Made by a program: the position numbers and the translations under genes. Shown in pieces: positions 52,401 through 62,422 of a stretch of DNA of 64,000 nucleotides (its first letter is position 1; the number at the start of each line of letters is the position of its first letter). This DNA comes from Stutzerimonas stutzeri. GTDB lineage: Bacteria > Pseudomonadota > Gammaproteobacteria > Pseudomonadales > Pseudomonadaceae. The stretch spans positions 998,443-1,062,442 of the forward strand of contig NZ_CP007441.1 of NCBI RefSeq assembly GCF_000590475.1, given 5' to 3'. The notes under the pieces were generated by a model that was given only the letters and a program-made list of their open reading frames with translations, did not search any database and was not told where the DNA came from.

Positions 52401-53057
52401 ATGAAAAAACTCAGCAACCTGACCGCATTCGCCGCCACCATCGCACTGCTGGCCGGCTGTACCAACAACCCCTACACCGGCGAACGAGAAGCGGGCAAGG
52501 CGGGCATCTACGGTGGCATCGGCGCGGTCAGCGGCGCAGTGATCGGCGCCGCTACCTCCAGCAAGAAGGACCGAGCCAAAGGCGCACTGATCGGTGCGGC
52601 GGTCGGTGGAGCCGCAGGCGGCGGCTATGGCTATTATGTCGACACCCAGGAAGCCAAGCTGCGTCAGACGCTGCAGGGCACCGGCGTTCAGGTCCAACGC
52701 GAGGGCGACAACCTGACACTGATCATGCCGGGCAACATCACTTTTCCCAGCAACTCGGCGGATATTTCCAGCAGCTTCTATCCGACCCTGAATTCGTTAG
52801 TTCAGGTGTTCAAGGAATTCAACAAGAACGGCATCGACATCGTCGGTCATACCGACAGCACGGGCTCGCAACAGCTCAATCAGGACCTGTCCAACCGACG
52901 TGCACGTAGCGTTGCGGCCTATCTGGAAGGTAACGGCGTAGCTGCTTCGCGAATCTCATCCTTTGGGGCCGGCCCGAGCCAACCGATCGCCAGCAACGAT
53001 ACTGCCTCCGGTCGCGCGCAGAATCGGCGTGTGGAAATCAATTTGCGTCCGCTGTAG
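52401..53057 (+). CDS. OmpA-family lipoprotein (YiaD-like)
   Basis: The 218-residue protein has a lipobox signal peptide (LLAGC, Cys 18), a glycine-zipper segment (GAVIGAATS, GALIGAAVGGAAGGGYGYY) and a C-terminal OmpA domain. The OmpA domain shows VQREGDNLTLIMPGNITF, DIVGHTDSTGSQ and NRRVEINL, the peptidoglycan-binding pattern. It probably ties outer membrane to peptidoglycan. The ATG at 52401 follows GAAGGAAGTCACC. Confidence 0.92.
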   Translation: MKKLSNLTAFAATIALLAGCTNNPYTGEREAGKAGIYGGIGAVSGAVIGAATSSKKDRAKGALIGAAVGGAAGGGYGYYVDTQEAKLRQTLQGTGVQVQREGDNLTLIMPGNITFPSNSADISSSFYPTLNSLVQVFKEFNKNGIDIVGHTDSTGSQQLNQDLSNRRARSVAAYLEGNGVAASRISSFGAGPSQPIASNDTASGRAQNRRVEINLRPL

Positions 53058-53069
53058 GCCATTTCAATA

Positions 53070-53090
53070 GGCGAGTCGCAACGGCTCGCC
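53070..53090 (+). terminator. Possible terminator after the OmpA-family gene
   Basis: GGCGAGTCG / CGGCTCGCC pairs over nine positions with one wobble on a CAA loop; no T-run follows, only ATTTAAG. Confidence 0.4.
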
Positions 53091-53203
53091 ATTTAAGTGA
53101 CGTCAGTTTTACCACTTTTCTTTATCTCCTATTGAACCTCTCGGTAACCCACGACTCTGAAGCTGGTGACAAACGAGCCATGTGGTGGCAATGAGGAGGT
53201 CGA

Positions 53204-56200
53204 ATGGATGATCGTTCTGCTCTCCATTCTCGTAAGCCTTGGCTGCCATTGGTCGTGACGCTGGCCTTGATGGCCGGGCTTGGAGGATGGGTCGTCTGGC
53301 AGTGGCAAGTACAGGAAGCACGAATCCGCGCGGAGCAGGCGCAGCGATTCAACCTGGCGGTCAATGACGTCGAGAGCAATCTGCGTGAGCGCATGCGCGC
53401 GTATGAGATGGTCATGCGTGGCCTGGCCGGTCTTTTCGTCGGTAGCGATACCGTCAGTCTGGACGACTGGAACCGGGCGTCTGATCAGCTTCAGCTCCAG
53501 GATTTCTACCCCGGCATCCAGGCGATCGCCCTGGCGCGATACGTACGTGCCGAAAACCTGGACGCGCTGCTCACGCAAATGCGCGAAGAGGGCCGTAGCA
53601 ATTTTCGCATGTACCCAGCCGGAGAGCGTGACGAGTACCTGATCACGGATTTCATACATCCGATCGATTGGCGTAATCGTCGAGTACTGGGCTTCGACAT
53701 GTTAAGTGAAGAGACCCGTCGAGAGGCCATCACGGCTGCACGCAACATCGGCACGCCGATGCTCACAGGTCCGCTGCGACTCAAGCAGGAAACCGAACAG
53801 AACGCGCAGGTGGGCATCCTGCTTTACCTTCCGCTGTACCGGGTCGGTGCTTCCGTCACGACATTGGAAGAACGCCAGGCCGCCTTTGCTGGCACGTTGC
53901 ACGGGGCTTTTCGGCTGACCGATCTGATGGAAGGTGTGCTGGGCTCGCGCAGCAAGCTGTTCCAGCTGCAGCTGTTCGATGCCGCCGTGCCAAACCAACC
54001 GCTGTTGGTGGGACGAGCGCCGGTGAGTAGCGATGCACGCTTCCATCGTACCCGCAATATCTATATGTACGGGCGCAGTTGGCAGCTAGAGGTCGGCAGC
54101 ACGCCGGAATACGAAGCCATCCTGAACAGAAGCAGCGGAGCCTTCAACCTGGCGGCGGCCATGACCGCGGCGGTGCTGTTTTCTCTGCTGATCGGCGGCT
54201 ACCTGTATCTGCGCGAACGCGCGCTGCGCAGCAGTCAGGCGTTAGGTGCGCAGCTTCAGGAGCGCGAGGCGTGGTTTCGTCAGCTGATCGAGCAGTTGCC
54301 GGTGGCAACCTTGCTGTGCAACGACCAGGGTCGAATAGAATTGGCCAACCAAAGCGCCGCGGCGCTGCTGGGGAGCAGCGCCGGCCTGCTCGCGGGCGAG
54401 CGCCTCAACCGTTACGTTCCCGGCGCGCTGGTTGATTCTGCAGGCGGGTCGCAGCTGGAAGCCAGTCATCAGGAGAGCCAGGCGATACGCGAGGACGGCG
54501 CGCCCATACCTGTTTCACTTAGCCTGACCAGCTTCAGGCGGGATGAGGCCATTTACCATCTGCTCAACCTGGTTGATCTCCAGCAGCGCAAGCGTGACGA
54601 AGAGCGGTTTCGCAATGTAGTCGAAGCGTCGCCGAACGCCTTTCTGCTGTTCGATCACGAGGGTCGGATCGTAATGGTCAACCGGCAGACCGAACTGCTG
54701 TTCGGCTACAGCCGGCAAGAGCTGATGGGCCAACCGGTCGAGCTGCTGATTCCCGAGTCGATGCGCAAGATCTACCATGAGGTGCGCTACCGTTTCGAGC
54801 AGGAAGGCGAGTCACGCCGTCTGGGTGAAAACCGTGAATTGTTCGGCCGGCATCGGGATGGCCACCTGCTGCCTGTAGAGATTGGCCTGTCTCCGCTGCG
54901 CAGCGGCGAGGAACAGCTGGTGCAGGCTGTGGTGATCGATATCGGCCACCGCAAGGCAGCCGAGCGGCGCCTGCGTGATCAGGCCAACGAGTTGATTGTC
55001 GCCAACCGCTATAAGTCCGAATTCCTCGCCAACATGTCCCACGAGCTGCGCACGCCGCTCAATAGCATCCTTATCCTCAGTGATCAGCTGAGGCAGAACG
55101 CCGCGAGCAACCTGACCGAGAAGCAGGTGCGGCATGCCGATATCATTAATCGTGCCGGACATGATCTGCTGCAACTGATCAATGATGTACTTGACCTGGC
55201 CAAGATCGAGGCCGGCCACATGCAGATCAAGCCGGAGCCGCTCAACCTGGCCGAGTTGTTGGCTGAGTCGGTGGCTGGACTTGAGCCGATGGCCGAGCAG
55301 AATGGGTTGTCTCTCACCTCTCGAATCGATCCGGATGTCCCGGTCTCGATCATCAGCGACCGCGCCCGCCTGCATCAGATCCTGCGCAACCTCATTACTA
55401 ATGCATTGAAGTTCACCGAGCAGGGCTCCGTGGACATCCACGTCGTGCAAAAACCTGCCGAGACTCCCGCCGGCGAAGACCTGCTGCAGATCTGCGTGAC
55501 CGACACCGGTATTGGTATTGCCGAAGATCAGCATGAACGGATCTTTCAAGCCTTCCAGCAAATCGATGGGTCGATCAGCCGGCAGTACGGCGGTACAGGG
55601 CTTGGCCTGGCCATCGCGCGGCAGCTGGCTGAAGTGCTCGGCGGCGGGATCCGTCTCAGGAGTGCGCCGGGCCAGGGCTCCAGTTTTACGGTCGAACTGC
55701 CGTTGAAGCTGGCCGCGACCACAGAGATTCGGACGCTACGGCCGTCGCAGCACCGCGGCCAGAGCGGCGGCCAGGGCGTCCAGGGCGGCGGCCTGTTAAT
55801 TGTCGAGGACGACGCCGATTTCGCGTCGGTGGTGGCCGAGGTTGGTCAATCTCACGGTTTCCCCAGCGTCGTTTGCGGTACCGGGCAAGAGGGGTTGGAA
55901 GCCCTCCAGCAGGACCGTTTCGCTGCAGTCATTCTTGACATCCTGCTGCCGGATATCTGCGGTTGGCAGGTTCATCGGATGCTGCGCGACGACCCCCGAC
56001 ATCAAGACACGCCGGTGTACATCATTTCTTGCGTGCCGCAGCCGCAAGGCTGGTCGGATGACGGTTCGCACTACCTGCTCAAGCCCGTGGCACAGTCGGA
56101 ACTGGAACGTCTGTTCATCGATCTGGCGCGCCAGGAAACCAAGTCGATGCGGTTGCTTCTGGTTGAAACCGACTCGGAACGGCGCTCGCAGCTGCGCGAA

Positions 56201-56935
56201 CATTTCGAGCGCCTTGGCTACCGGGTCACCGAGTGCCGGCGCAGCGAGGAAGCCAGGCTGGCCTATGCGGAGCACGTATTCACGGTGCTGATCATCGATT
56301 TCGATCTGCCTGGTGAAGATGGCTTGGATCTGCTCGAAGCGCTTGATCGCCTGCGCTCGCTGAAAGATGTGCGTGTGATATTGAACAGCCGTGAGCCACT
56401 TTCGGAAAAGAATCTGCAGCGGCTTCGGCGCTATTCATCGGTTGCGTTGTCAAAAACAGAGGAACTGGAGCATATGGAAGATGCATTGAAGCCCGCCGCA
56501 GTCGAGTCGGCGGCGCCGGGCATGGATGAAGTGGATCATCCTCTGCTGGGTCAGCGAGTGCTGCTGGTGGATTCGGATGTGCGAGCAATCTACGCCATCA
56601 GCGCAATGCTCGATGAGCAGGGGCTGCAAGTGGTGCCGGCCACGAGCCGCTCCGAGGCACTTGAACGATTCGATGAAGACGCGTTCGACTTGGCGCTGGT
56701 GGACATGGGTATGCCCGACAATGGGGGGGCTGCACTGATCCGACAGCTCAGAAACGACTATGGTTGTCAGGTGCCGATCGTGGCACTGGCGGTTGGCGAC
56801 GATCCGACCGTCAAGGATCGGAGCGTCGCCGCAGGTGCGGACGATGTGCTGTTCAAACCGGTCGAAAGCGCCGGGTTGGTCGAACTGCTGCGGCGTTGCC
56901 TAGAGCAGGCTGATCGCCCTGACGAGAGCCCATGA
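53204..56935 (+). CDS. CHASE-domain hybrid histidine kinase with three receiver domains
   Basis: The 1243-residue sensor has two membrane helices (about 10-28 and 310-332) enclosing a periplasmic CHASE domain (QAIALARYV, LGFDMLSEETRREA). After it come two PAS domains, a HisKA with MSHELRTPLNS (His 613), a HATPase with LITNALKFTEQG and GTGLGLAIARQL, and three receivers with Asp near 911, 1031 and 1167. CHASE domains sense small external ligands. Downstream lies a REC-PAS-GGDEF-EAL gene, likely in the same operon. The ATG at 53204 follows ATGAGGAGGTCGA. Confidence 0.9.
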   Translation: MDDRSALHSRKPWLPLVVTLALMAGLGGWVVWQWQVQEARIRAEQAQRFNLAVNDVESNLRERMRAYEMVMRGLAGLFVGSDTVSLDDWNRASDQLQLQDFYPGIQAIALARYVRAENLDALLTQMREEGRSNFRMYPAGERDEYLITDFIHPIDWRNRRVLGFDMLSEETRREAITAARNIGTPMLTGPLRLKQETEQNAQVGILLYLPLYRVGASVTTLEERQAAFAGTLHGAFRLTDLMEGVLGSRSKLFQLQLFDAAVPNQPLLVGRAPVSSDARFHRTRNIYMYGRSWQLEVGSTPEYEAILNRSSGAFNLAAAMTAAVLFSLLIGGYLYLRERALRSSQALGAQLQEREAWFRQLIEQLPVATLLCNDQGRIELANQSAAALLGSSAGLLAGERLNRYVPGALVDSAGGSQLEASHQESQAIREDGAPIPVSLSLTSFRRDEAIYHLLNLVDLQQRKRDEERFRNVVEASPNAFLLFDHEGRIVMVNRQTELLFGYSRQELMGQPVELLIPESMRKIYHEVRYRFEQEGESRRLGENRELFGRHRDGHLLPVEIGLSPLRSGEEQLVQAVVIDIGHRKAAERRLRDQANELIVANRYKSEFLANMSHELRTPLNSILILSDQLRQNAASNLTEKQVRHADIINRAGHDLLQLINDVLDLAKIEAGHMQIKPEPLNLAELLAESVAGLEPMAEQNGLSLTSRIDPDVPVSIISDRARLHQILRNLITNALKFTEQGSVDIHVVQKPAETPAGEDLLQICVTDTGIGIAEDQHERIFQAFQQIDGSISRQYGGTGLGLAIARQLAEVLGGGIRLRSAPGQGSSFTVELPLKLAATTEIRTLRPSQHRGQSGGQGVQGGGLLIVEDDADFASVVAEVGQSHGFPSVVCGTGQEGLEALQQDRFAAVILDILLPDICGWQVHRMLRDDPRHQDTPVYIISCVPQPQGWSDDGSHYLLKPVAQSELERLFIDLARQETKSMRLLLVETDSERRSQLREHFERLGYRVTECRRSEEARLAYAEHVFTVLIIDFDLPGEDGLDLLEALDRLRSLKDVRVILNSREPLSEKNLQRLRRYSSVALSKTEELEHMEDALKPAAVESAAPGMDEVDHPLLGQRVLLVDSDVRAIYAISAMLDEQGLQVVPATSRSEALERFDEDAFDLALVDMGMPDNGGAALIRQLRNDYGCQVPIVALAVGDDPTVKDRSVAAGADDVLFKPVESAGLVELLRRCLEQADRPDESP

Positions 56936-56949
56936 AGGAGAAATATGTG

Positions 56950-57033
56950 ATGCATCGTTCATCCCGGAATGGCGTCGTTGCCGACGCCATCGTGGTCGGA
57001 GTCAACTATGCAGCGGGCAGGAGATCCAGGTAA
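56950..57033 (+). CDS. Putative 27-residue ORF between the kinase and c-di-GMP genes
   Basis: MHRSSRNGVVADAIVVGVN followed by YAAGRRSR is preceded nine bases upstream by GAAGGAG and ends with TAATG, overlapping the ATG of the next gene by one base. This layout fits a coupling peptide. The composition is unremarkable and no family is recognised, so it may be a by-product of dense ribosome binding sites. Confidence 0.35.
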   Translation: MHRSSRNGVVADAIVVGVNYAAGRRSR

Positions 57034-59174
57034 TGGGGCGGGTACAAGCCAAATCTCAACCTCGTACCCGGACGCTGCTGGTCGTCGATGATCGCGAGGC
57101 GAATCTGGTTGCGATGGAAGCATTGCTGGGCGATGGCGACTGGCAGGTACATACGGTCAATTCCGGCGAGGCCGCGCTGCAGGCGCTGCTCGACCTGGAT
57201 GTGGAACTGGTACTGCTGGATGTACAGATGCCGGGCATGGACGGCTTCGAAGTCGCACGACTGATGCGAGGCAGCCCGTACACGCGCTATACGCCGATCA
57301 TTTTCGTCTCGGCCATCGCCCATACTCGGGAGTCGGTGTTGCGCGGTTATGCGACGGGAGCGGTTGATTTCATCCTGAAACCCTTCGATCCACAGGTGCT
57401 CAAACACAAGATCAATACCCTGCTCAGCCACGAGCACAATCGGCGCGACCTGCAACTGCTGACCCAACAGCTCGACAGCGCGCGGGCTTTCAACGCCTCG
57501 GTGCTGAATAATGCCGCTGAAGGTATTCTGGTGGTTGGCGAAGATGGCTATATCAGCTTCGCCAACCCGGCGATCGCGCAGATGCTGCATAGCAGCGTCG
57601 AGGACCTTCAGGGTACGGCATTGGTCGATCATCTCGCCGCGCCGAAAATGCCCGAAGCCTGGCGTGACACGGACTTCTACAAGCAGTGGCGTAGCGGCCA
57701 CACCTTCCGTCTGCACGAAGCACAGCTGTACACCGCCAATGGCGGCAAGCTGCCGGTGGCCTTGTCTTCATCGCCGCTGCCCCGCCAGCAACGGTCGATG
57801 GTGGTAATCGCACTGGACATGTCGGTAGTGCGCAATCTGCACGTGCAATTGGAAACCCAGGCGGTGACCGACTCGCTGACCGGACTGCTGAATCGCCGCG
57901 GCTTTCACCAGGCGCTGGATTCGGCCTTGGCAAGGGTTGACCGGAACGGCAAGCGCATGGCCATTCTCTACATCGACCTGGACGGCTTCAAGCGCATCAA
58001 CGATTCGCTGGGTCACGATGCGGGCGACGAGATCCTCTGTCGCGTGGCACGGGTACTGGAAGCCTGCATGCGCCCCTACGACATCATCGCGCGCATGGGG
58101 GGCGACGAGTTCACCGCATTGCTGGATTCTCTCGATCATCCGGAAGACGCCGCCAAGGTGGCGGAGAAGCTTATCGAACTGATTTCGGTTCGACATACCA
58201 TCGGCGGAACCGACGTGACGCTCGGTGCCAGTATCGGTATCGCGCATTTTCCGGATAGCGGCCAGAGCGTCGAAGAGTTGCTGCGCTCGGCAGATATGGC
58301 GATGTATGAAGCCAAACGCAACGGGCGGCAGCAATATCGCTTCTTCTCCAGCGAAATGAACGGTCGTGCCCATGCGCGCCTGATGATGGAAGAGAACCTG
58401 CGCAGCACCATCGAACATAATGGCTTCGCTTTGGCCTATCAGCCCCAGATCCTGCTCGAAACTGGCGAGCTGCGCGGGTTCGAGGCCTTGCTGCGCTGGG
58501 ATTACAGTGGCCGTGGTGAAGTCGAACCCAACGTGTTCATTCCCCTGCTCGAAGAAACCCGGCTGATCGATCGGGTCGGCAAGTGGGCGCTGCGTGAGGG
58601 TCTGGCGCAGTGCCGTGACTGGCGTGAACGGTTCGGCGAACAGATGATCTTGAGTTTCAACGTCAGCCCCGTTCAGTTCGGCCGGGTTGGATTGATCGAT
58701 GAATTGCGTCGTCTGCTCGACGAGTCTCAGCTCGATCCTCGCCAGCTGGAGCTGGAGGTCACTGAAGGTGCGCTAATGCAGGACCTGGAGCAGAGCTGCG
58801 ACAAGCTCCGGCAACTGCGGGAATTGGGCGTAAGGGTGGCGGTCGACGACTTCGGAACGGGGTATTCATCACTGGCCTATTTGCGGCATTTCGATTTGGA
58901 TACGCTGAAGATCGACCGCTTGTTCATCGCAAATATGCTCGACTCGCCCCGCGATGCCGCGGTGGTCAGCACCATCATCGACCTGGGGCGTAACTTGGGC
59001 CTTGAAGTCATTGCCGAGGGGGTCGAGACCCTGGCCCAGCGCGATTGGCTCATCGCCAACGGTTGCCAGGTGATGCAGGGGTTTCTGGTGGCGCCGGGAT
59101 TGGCCGTTGAGCAGGCATTGGAGTTCCCCCGGATAGTCGACTGGGCGAAACTGGATCATCAGGTGCAGGGCTAG
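57033..59174 (+). CDS. Response regulator with PAS, GGDEF and EAL domains
   Basis: The 713-residue protein makes and/or breaks the second messenger c-di-GMP. Domains in order: receiver (Asp in VLLDVQMPGMDG), PAS (about 150-265), GGDEF with the intact MGGDEF loop (about residue 355), and EAL with FEALLRW (about 482), FNVSPVQF, VDDFGTGYSS, LKIDR and EGVET, so the phosphodiesterase site is complete. The receiver suggests that one of the adjacent hybrid kinases controls it; the nearest is the CHASE kinase just upstream. Confidence 0.92.
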   Translation: MGRVQAKSQPRTRTLLVVDDREANLVAMEALLGDGDWQVHTVNSGEAALQALLDLDVELVLLDVQMPGMDGFEVARLMRGSPYTRYTPIIFVSAIAHTRESVLRGYATGAVDFILKPFDPQVLKHKINTLLSHEHNRRDLQLLTQQLDSARAFNASVLNNAAEGILVVGEDGYISFANPAIAQMLHSSVEDLQGTALVDHLAAPKMPEAWRDTDFYKQWRSGHTFRLHEAQLYTANGGKLPVALSSSPLPRQQRSMVVIALDMSVVRNLHVQLETQAVTDSLTGLLNRRGFHQALDSALARVDRNGKRMAILYIDLDGFKRINDSLGHDAGDEILCRVARVLEACMRPYDIIARMGGDEFTALLDSLDHPEDAAKVAEKLIELISVRHTIGGTDVTLGASIGIAHFPDSGQSVEELLRSADMAMYEAKRNGRQQYRFFSSEMNGRAHARLMMEENLRSTIEHNGFALAYQPQILLETGELRGFEALLRWDYSGRGEVEPNVFIPLLEETRLIDRVGKWALREGLAQCRDWRERFGEQMILSFNVSPVQFGRVGLIDELRRLLDESQLDPRQLELEVTEGALMQDLEQSCDKLRQLRELGVRVAVDDFGTGYSSLAYLRHFDLDTLKIDRLFIANMLDSPRDAAVVSTIIDLGRNLGLEVIAEGVETLAQRDWLIANGCQVMQGFLVAPGLAVEQALEFPRIVDWAKLDHQVQG

Positions 59175-59178
59175 CCCG

Positions 59179-60087
59179 TCAGCGACTCGGCGGATATTGC
59201 CGGTGCAGCGTTTCGAGCAGGGCGTCCTTGTCACTCCACAGCTCGTTGATCCACTCCTGGAAGCTCAATCGATAGCGCTCGTCCTGGTCATAGCTGCGAT
59301 GCAGGAACTCGGGCGGAATGGGCTGAGAGTCGATGCGCATCACCACCCGTCCGATCCGGCCACAGAGCAGATCCCAGAAGCTGGGATTACCGTCCGGATA
59401 GTGGATGGTGATGTTGACCAGTGCAGTCAGCTGCTCGCCCATGGCGTCGATTACGAAGGCGACGCCGCCGGCCCTGGGTTTGAGCAAATGGCGATAGGGC
59501 GAGGCCTGCTCGTCGTGTTTGTCCTGGGTAAAGCGTGTGCCTTCGAGAAAGTTGAATACCGAAACCGGATTGGTCCGGTAGCGCTCGCAAGCCTTGCGGG
59601 TCGTGGCCAGATCCTCGCCACGTTTTTCCGGATACTTGGTCAGGTACTCCTTGGTAAAGCGCTTCATGAAGGGGAACTCAAGCGCCCACCAGCACAGGCC
59701 AATGACCGGTACCCAGATCAGCTCCTGCTTGAGGAAAAATTTCAGAATCGGCATGCGCCGGTTCAACTGGTACTGAAGCATCAGGATATCGGCCCAGCTC
59801 TGGTGGTTGCTGGTGACCAGATATGAGTGCTGCATGTCGACCTTTTCCAGCCCTTGCACGTCCCATTGCGTGCGCCGCACCTGATCCATCCAGAAGCCAT
59901 TGACCGCCATCCAGGATTCGGCGATCCAGTGCATTCCGAAGCGCAGCGCGCGTTGGATGCGAGGGATCGGCAGCGCCAGTTTGAGCAGCGAAAGGGCGAA
60001 AAGCGGCCAGCACCAGAACAGCGTGTTCAGCGCCAGCGTCAGGCCAGCAAGGACGCCCCGGAATGGAGCAGGAAGGACACTCAGCAT
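59179..60087 (-). CDS. PlsC-family acyltransferase (YihG-like)
   Basis: The 302-residue membrane-associated acyltransferase begins with a hydrophobic segment (about 10-40) and has the catalytic VTSNHQSWADILML (H-x4-D), then FNFLEGTRFT (the substrate-binding EGTR block) and RAGGVAFVIDAMG. It resembles E. coli YihG, a lysophosphatidate acyltransferase that adds polyunsaturated or unusual acyl chains. It lies only four bases from the convergent c-di-GMP gene. Confidence 0.9.
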   Translation of the reverse strand: MLSVLPAPFRGVLAGLTLALNTLFWCWPLFALSLLKLALPIPRIQRALRFGMHWIAESWMAVNGFWMDQVRRTQWDVQGLEKVDMQHSYLVTSNHQSWADILMLQYQLNRRMPILKFFLKQELIWVPVIGLCWWALEFPFMKRFTKEYLTKYPEKRGEDLATTRKACERYRTNPVSVFNFLEGTRFTQDKHDEQASPYRHLLKPRAGGVAFVIDAMGEQLTALVNITIHYPDGNPSFWDLLCGRIGRVVMRIDSQPIPPEFLHRSYDQDERYRLSFQEWINELWSDKDALLETLHRQYPPSR

Positions 60088-60177
60088 CGATTGGCTCGTA
60101 TACCCGTCAATTGAGGCGGCAAGAGTACCGATTGCGCGCTGAACTGCAAGGCGAATGCGCCCAGTGAAGTTGAGTTA

Positions 60178-60211
60178 CGACCTGTCCAGCTGCGACGAGC
60201 CGGGCAGGTCG
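60178..60211 (-). terminator. Possible hairpin after pta
   Basis: CGACCTGTCC and GGGCAGGTCG pair with one mismatch across a 14-base loop beyond the pta stop; no T-run follows. Confidence 0.4.
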
Positions 60212-60221
60212 GGTCAGCGAA

Positions 60222-62318
60222 TCAGGCTTTCTGGCTGTCGGCCTGCAGCGCGGTGAGCGCGATGGTGAATACGATGTCATCCACCAGTGCGCCGCGGGAC
60301 AGATCATTTACCGGTTTGCGCAGGCCTTGCAGCATGGGCCCGACGCTGATTACGTTGGCGCTACGCTGAACCGCCTTGTAGGTGGTGTTACCGGTGTTCA
60401 GGTCGGGAAAGATGAACACTGTCGCTTGGCCGGCAACCAGGCTGTTCGGCGCTTTCTGCTTGCCGACACTGGCAACCGAAGCGGCGTCGTACTGCAGTGG
60501 GCCGTCGATCGGCATGTTGGGTGCGCGTTCTTGGGCGATGCGCGTGGCTTCGGCGACTTTCTCCACCTCGGCGCCGCTGCCGGAGGTGCCGGTGGAATAA
60601 CTGATCATTGCCACGCGCGGATTGACGCCCAATGCGACGGCGGATTCAGCGCTTTGCAGCGCGATTTCCGCGAGCTCGGTAGCGCTCGGGTTGGGGTTCA
60701 CTGCGCAGTCGCCATAGACCAGCACCTGGTCCGGCAGCAGCATGAAGAACACCGACGACACCAGACTGTAGCCCGGCGCGGTTTTGATCAACTGCAGCGC
60801 CGGGCGAATGGTATTAGCGGTGGTATGCACAGCACCGGAAACCAGGCCGTCCACTTCATCGAGCGCCAGCATCATGGTACCCAGCACCACGGTGTCCTGG
60901 AGCTGCCCACGCGCGTCCTCGGCTGTCAGCCCCTTCGCCTTGCGCATCTCGCACATGGGCTCGACGTACTGGTTGATGATCAGCTCGGGATCGAGAATTT
61001 CAAGGCCGGACGGCAGCATGATGCCCTGCTCGCGGGCAACCGCCTGAACGTCTTCGGGCTTTGCCAGGAGCACGCAACGGGCGATTCCGCGCTCCTGACA
61101 GATCGCCGCGGCACGGATGGTGCGCGGCTCGTTGCCTTCCGGCAGCACGATGCGCTTGTTCGCCTGTTGGGCGCGTTTGACCAGTTGATAGCGGAACGCC
61201 GGGGGCGACAGCCGCAACTCGCTACGCGGTACGCTGAGGCGCGTATGCAGCAGTTCGGGCTGCAGATGCTGGGCGATGAAATCGGTCACCAAGGTGGCGC
61301 GCTCGATATCGTCCGCCGGCGTTTCCTTGTTCAGCGCGAACAGGTTGGTGGCCGTGTCGTAGGAGCCAGTCTGCACGGTCATCACGGGTAAACCGCCATC
61401 GAGCGCAGCCTTGCACAGATCGAGGATGCGCGGATCCGGGGCGAAATCGCTGCACAGCAACAGGCCCGCCAGTTCGACGCCATTGAGCGACGCCAGGCTA
61501 GCGGCCAGGATGATGTCGTCGCGATCGCCGGGTGTGACCACCAGTACACCCGGCTGGAGCAACTGCACGGTGTTGGGAACGGCACGGGCGCAGAGGACGA
61601 TCTTGCTGATGCGGCGCCGTTCGGCTTCGCCGGCATGGAGCACCTTGGCATCCAGCAGCCGGGCGATGTCTAGAGTACGCATGGCGTTCAGGTGTTCGGC
61701 GTAGGGAACGGCGCCGAGCAGCTGGAAGTCCGGGCTGCCGAGCAGTGGTAGCTGCTCCTTCAGGCGATCGATGAATGCCGGCACACCGTCGTCGCTCTTG
61801 ATCTTGTTGAGCACCAGGCCGAGCACCTTTGGGTCCCTGGCGCCACCGAATAGCTGCGCCTGGATTTCGATGCGCTCGGCCATGCGTTTGAGCGTGTCGT
61901 TACCTTGCGCGGCGATCAGAATAACCTCCGCGTCCAGGCTTTTGGCCAGGTGGGTGTTGATCCGCGAGGTGTGGTTGAACTCCCGCGTCGGCACCATGCC
62001 CTCGACGATCACCACGTCCTTGCCAGCGGCTACTTCCTGATAGCGGCTGACCACGTCTTCGAGCAAGAGGTCGAGCTCGCCATCGGCCAGTTGACGCTCC
62101 ACCTGTTCCAACGGCAGTGGCTCAGGCGAAGCGATATTCAGGGTGTTTGCCACCAGTACGCAGGAACGCTCGCGGCCCTGGTCGAGCGGAAAGGGCTGGG
62201 CGATGGGCTTGAAGAAGCCCACCGTCAACCCGGCACGTTCGAGTGCCCGGATCAGACCAAGGCTGACGGAATTGAGGCCGCCACCAAAACCACAGGGGGC
62301 GAGGAAGAGCGTATGCAT
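60222..62318 (-). CDS. pta: Phosphate acetyltransferase
   Basis: The 698-residue long-form Pta interconverts acetyl-CoA and acetyl-phosphate. It has an N-terminal P-loop-like CobQ/DRTGG region (FLAPCGFGGGLNSVSLGLIRAL) that regulates activity, a middle DRTGG domain, and a C-terminal PTA_PTB catalytic domain (LPEGNEPRTIRAAAIC, YGDCAVNPNPSATELAEIA, SYSTGTSGSGAEVEKV, VFIFPDLNTGNTTYKAVQR). It is 104 bases downstream of ackA on the same strand, a standard pair. Acetate overflow and uptake are the expected roles. Confidence 0.96.
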   Translation of the reverse strand: MHTLFLAPCGFGGGLNSVSLGLIRALERAGLTVGFFKPIAQPFPLDQGRERSCVLVANTLNIASPEPLPLEQVERQLADGELDLLLEDVVSRYQEVAAGKDVVIVEGMVPTREFNHTSRINTHLAKSLDAEVILIAAQGNDTLKRMAERIEIQAQLFGGARDPKVLGLVLNKIKSDDGVPAFIDRLKEQLPLLGSPDFQLLGAVPYAEHLNAMRTLDIARLLDAKVLHAGEAERRRISKIVLCARAVPNTVQLLQPGVLVVTPGDRDDIILAASLASLNGVELAGLLLCSDFAPDPRILDLCKAALDGGLPVMTVQTGSYDTATNLFALNKETPADDIERATLVTDFIAQHLQPELLHTRLSVPRSELRLSPPAFRYQLVKRAQQANKRIVLPEGNEPRTIRAAAICQERGIARCVLLAKPEDVQAVAREQGIMLPSGLEILDPELIINQYVEPMCEMRKAKGLTAEDARGQLQDTVVLGTMMLALDEVDGLVSGAVHTTANTIRPALQLIKTAPGYSLVSSVFFMLLPDQVLVYGDCAVNPNPSATELAEIALQSAESAVALGVNPRVAMISYSTGTSGSGAEVEKVAEATRIAQERAPNMPIDGPLQYDAASVASVGKQKAPNSLVAGQATVFIFPDLNTGNTTYKAVQRSANVISVGPMLQGLRKPVNDLSRGALVDDIVFTIALTALQADSQKA

Positions 62319-62422
62319 GGTGATCTCCTGTCGAGCGAAGGGCGATGGCGCTGTCGAATCGACTAAAACCGACGCCCCTTACGGTCGCCGGATTTTGCAA
62401 TGCAATCCGTGTCGGCGCGTTG

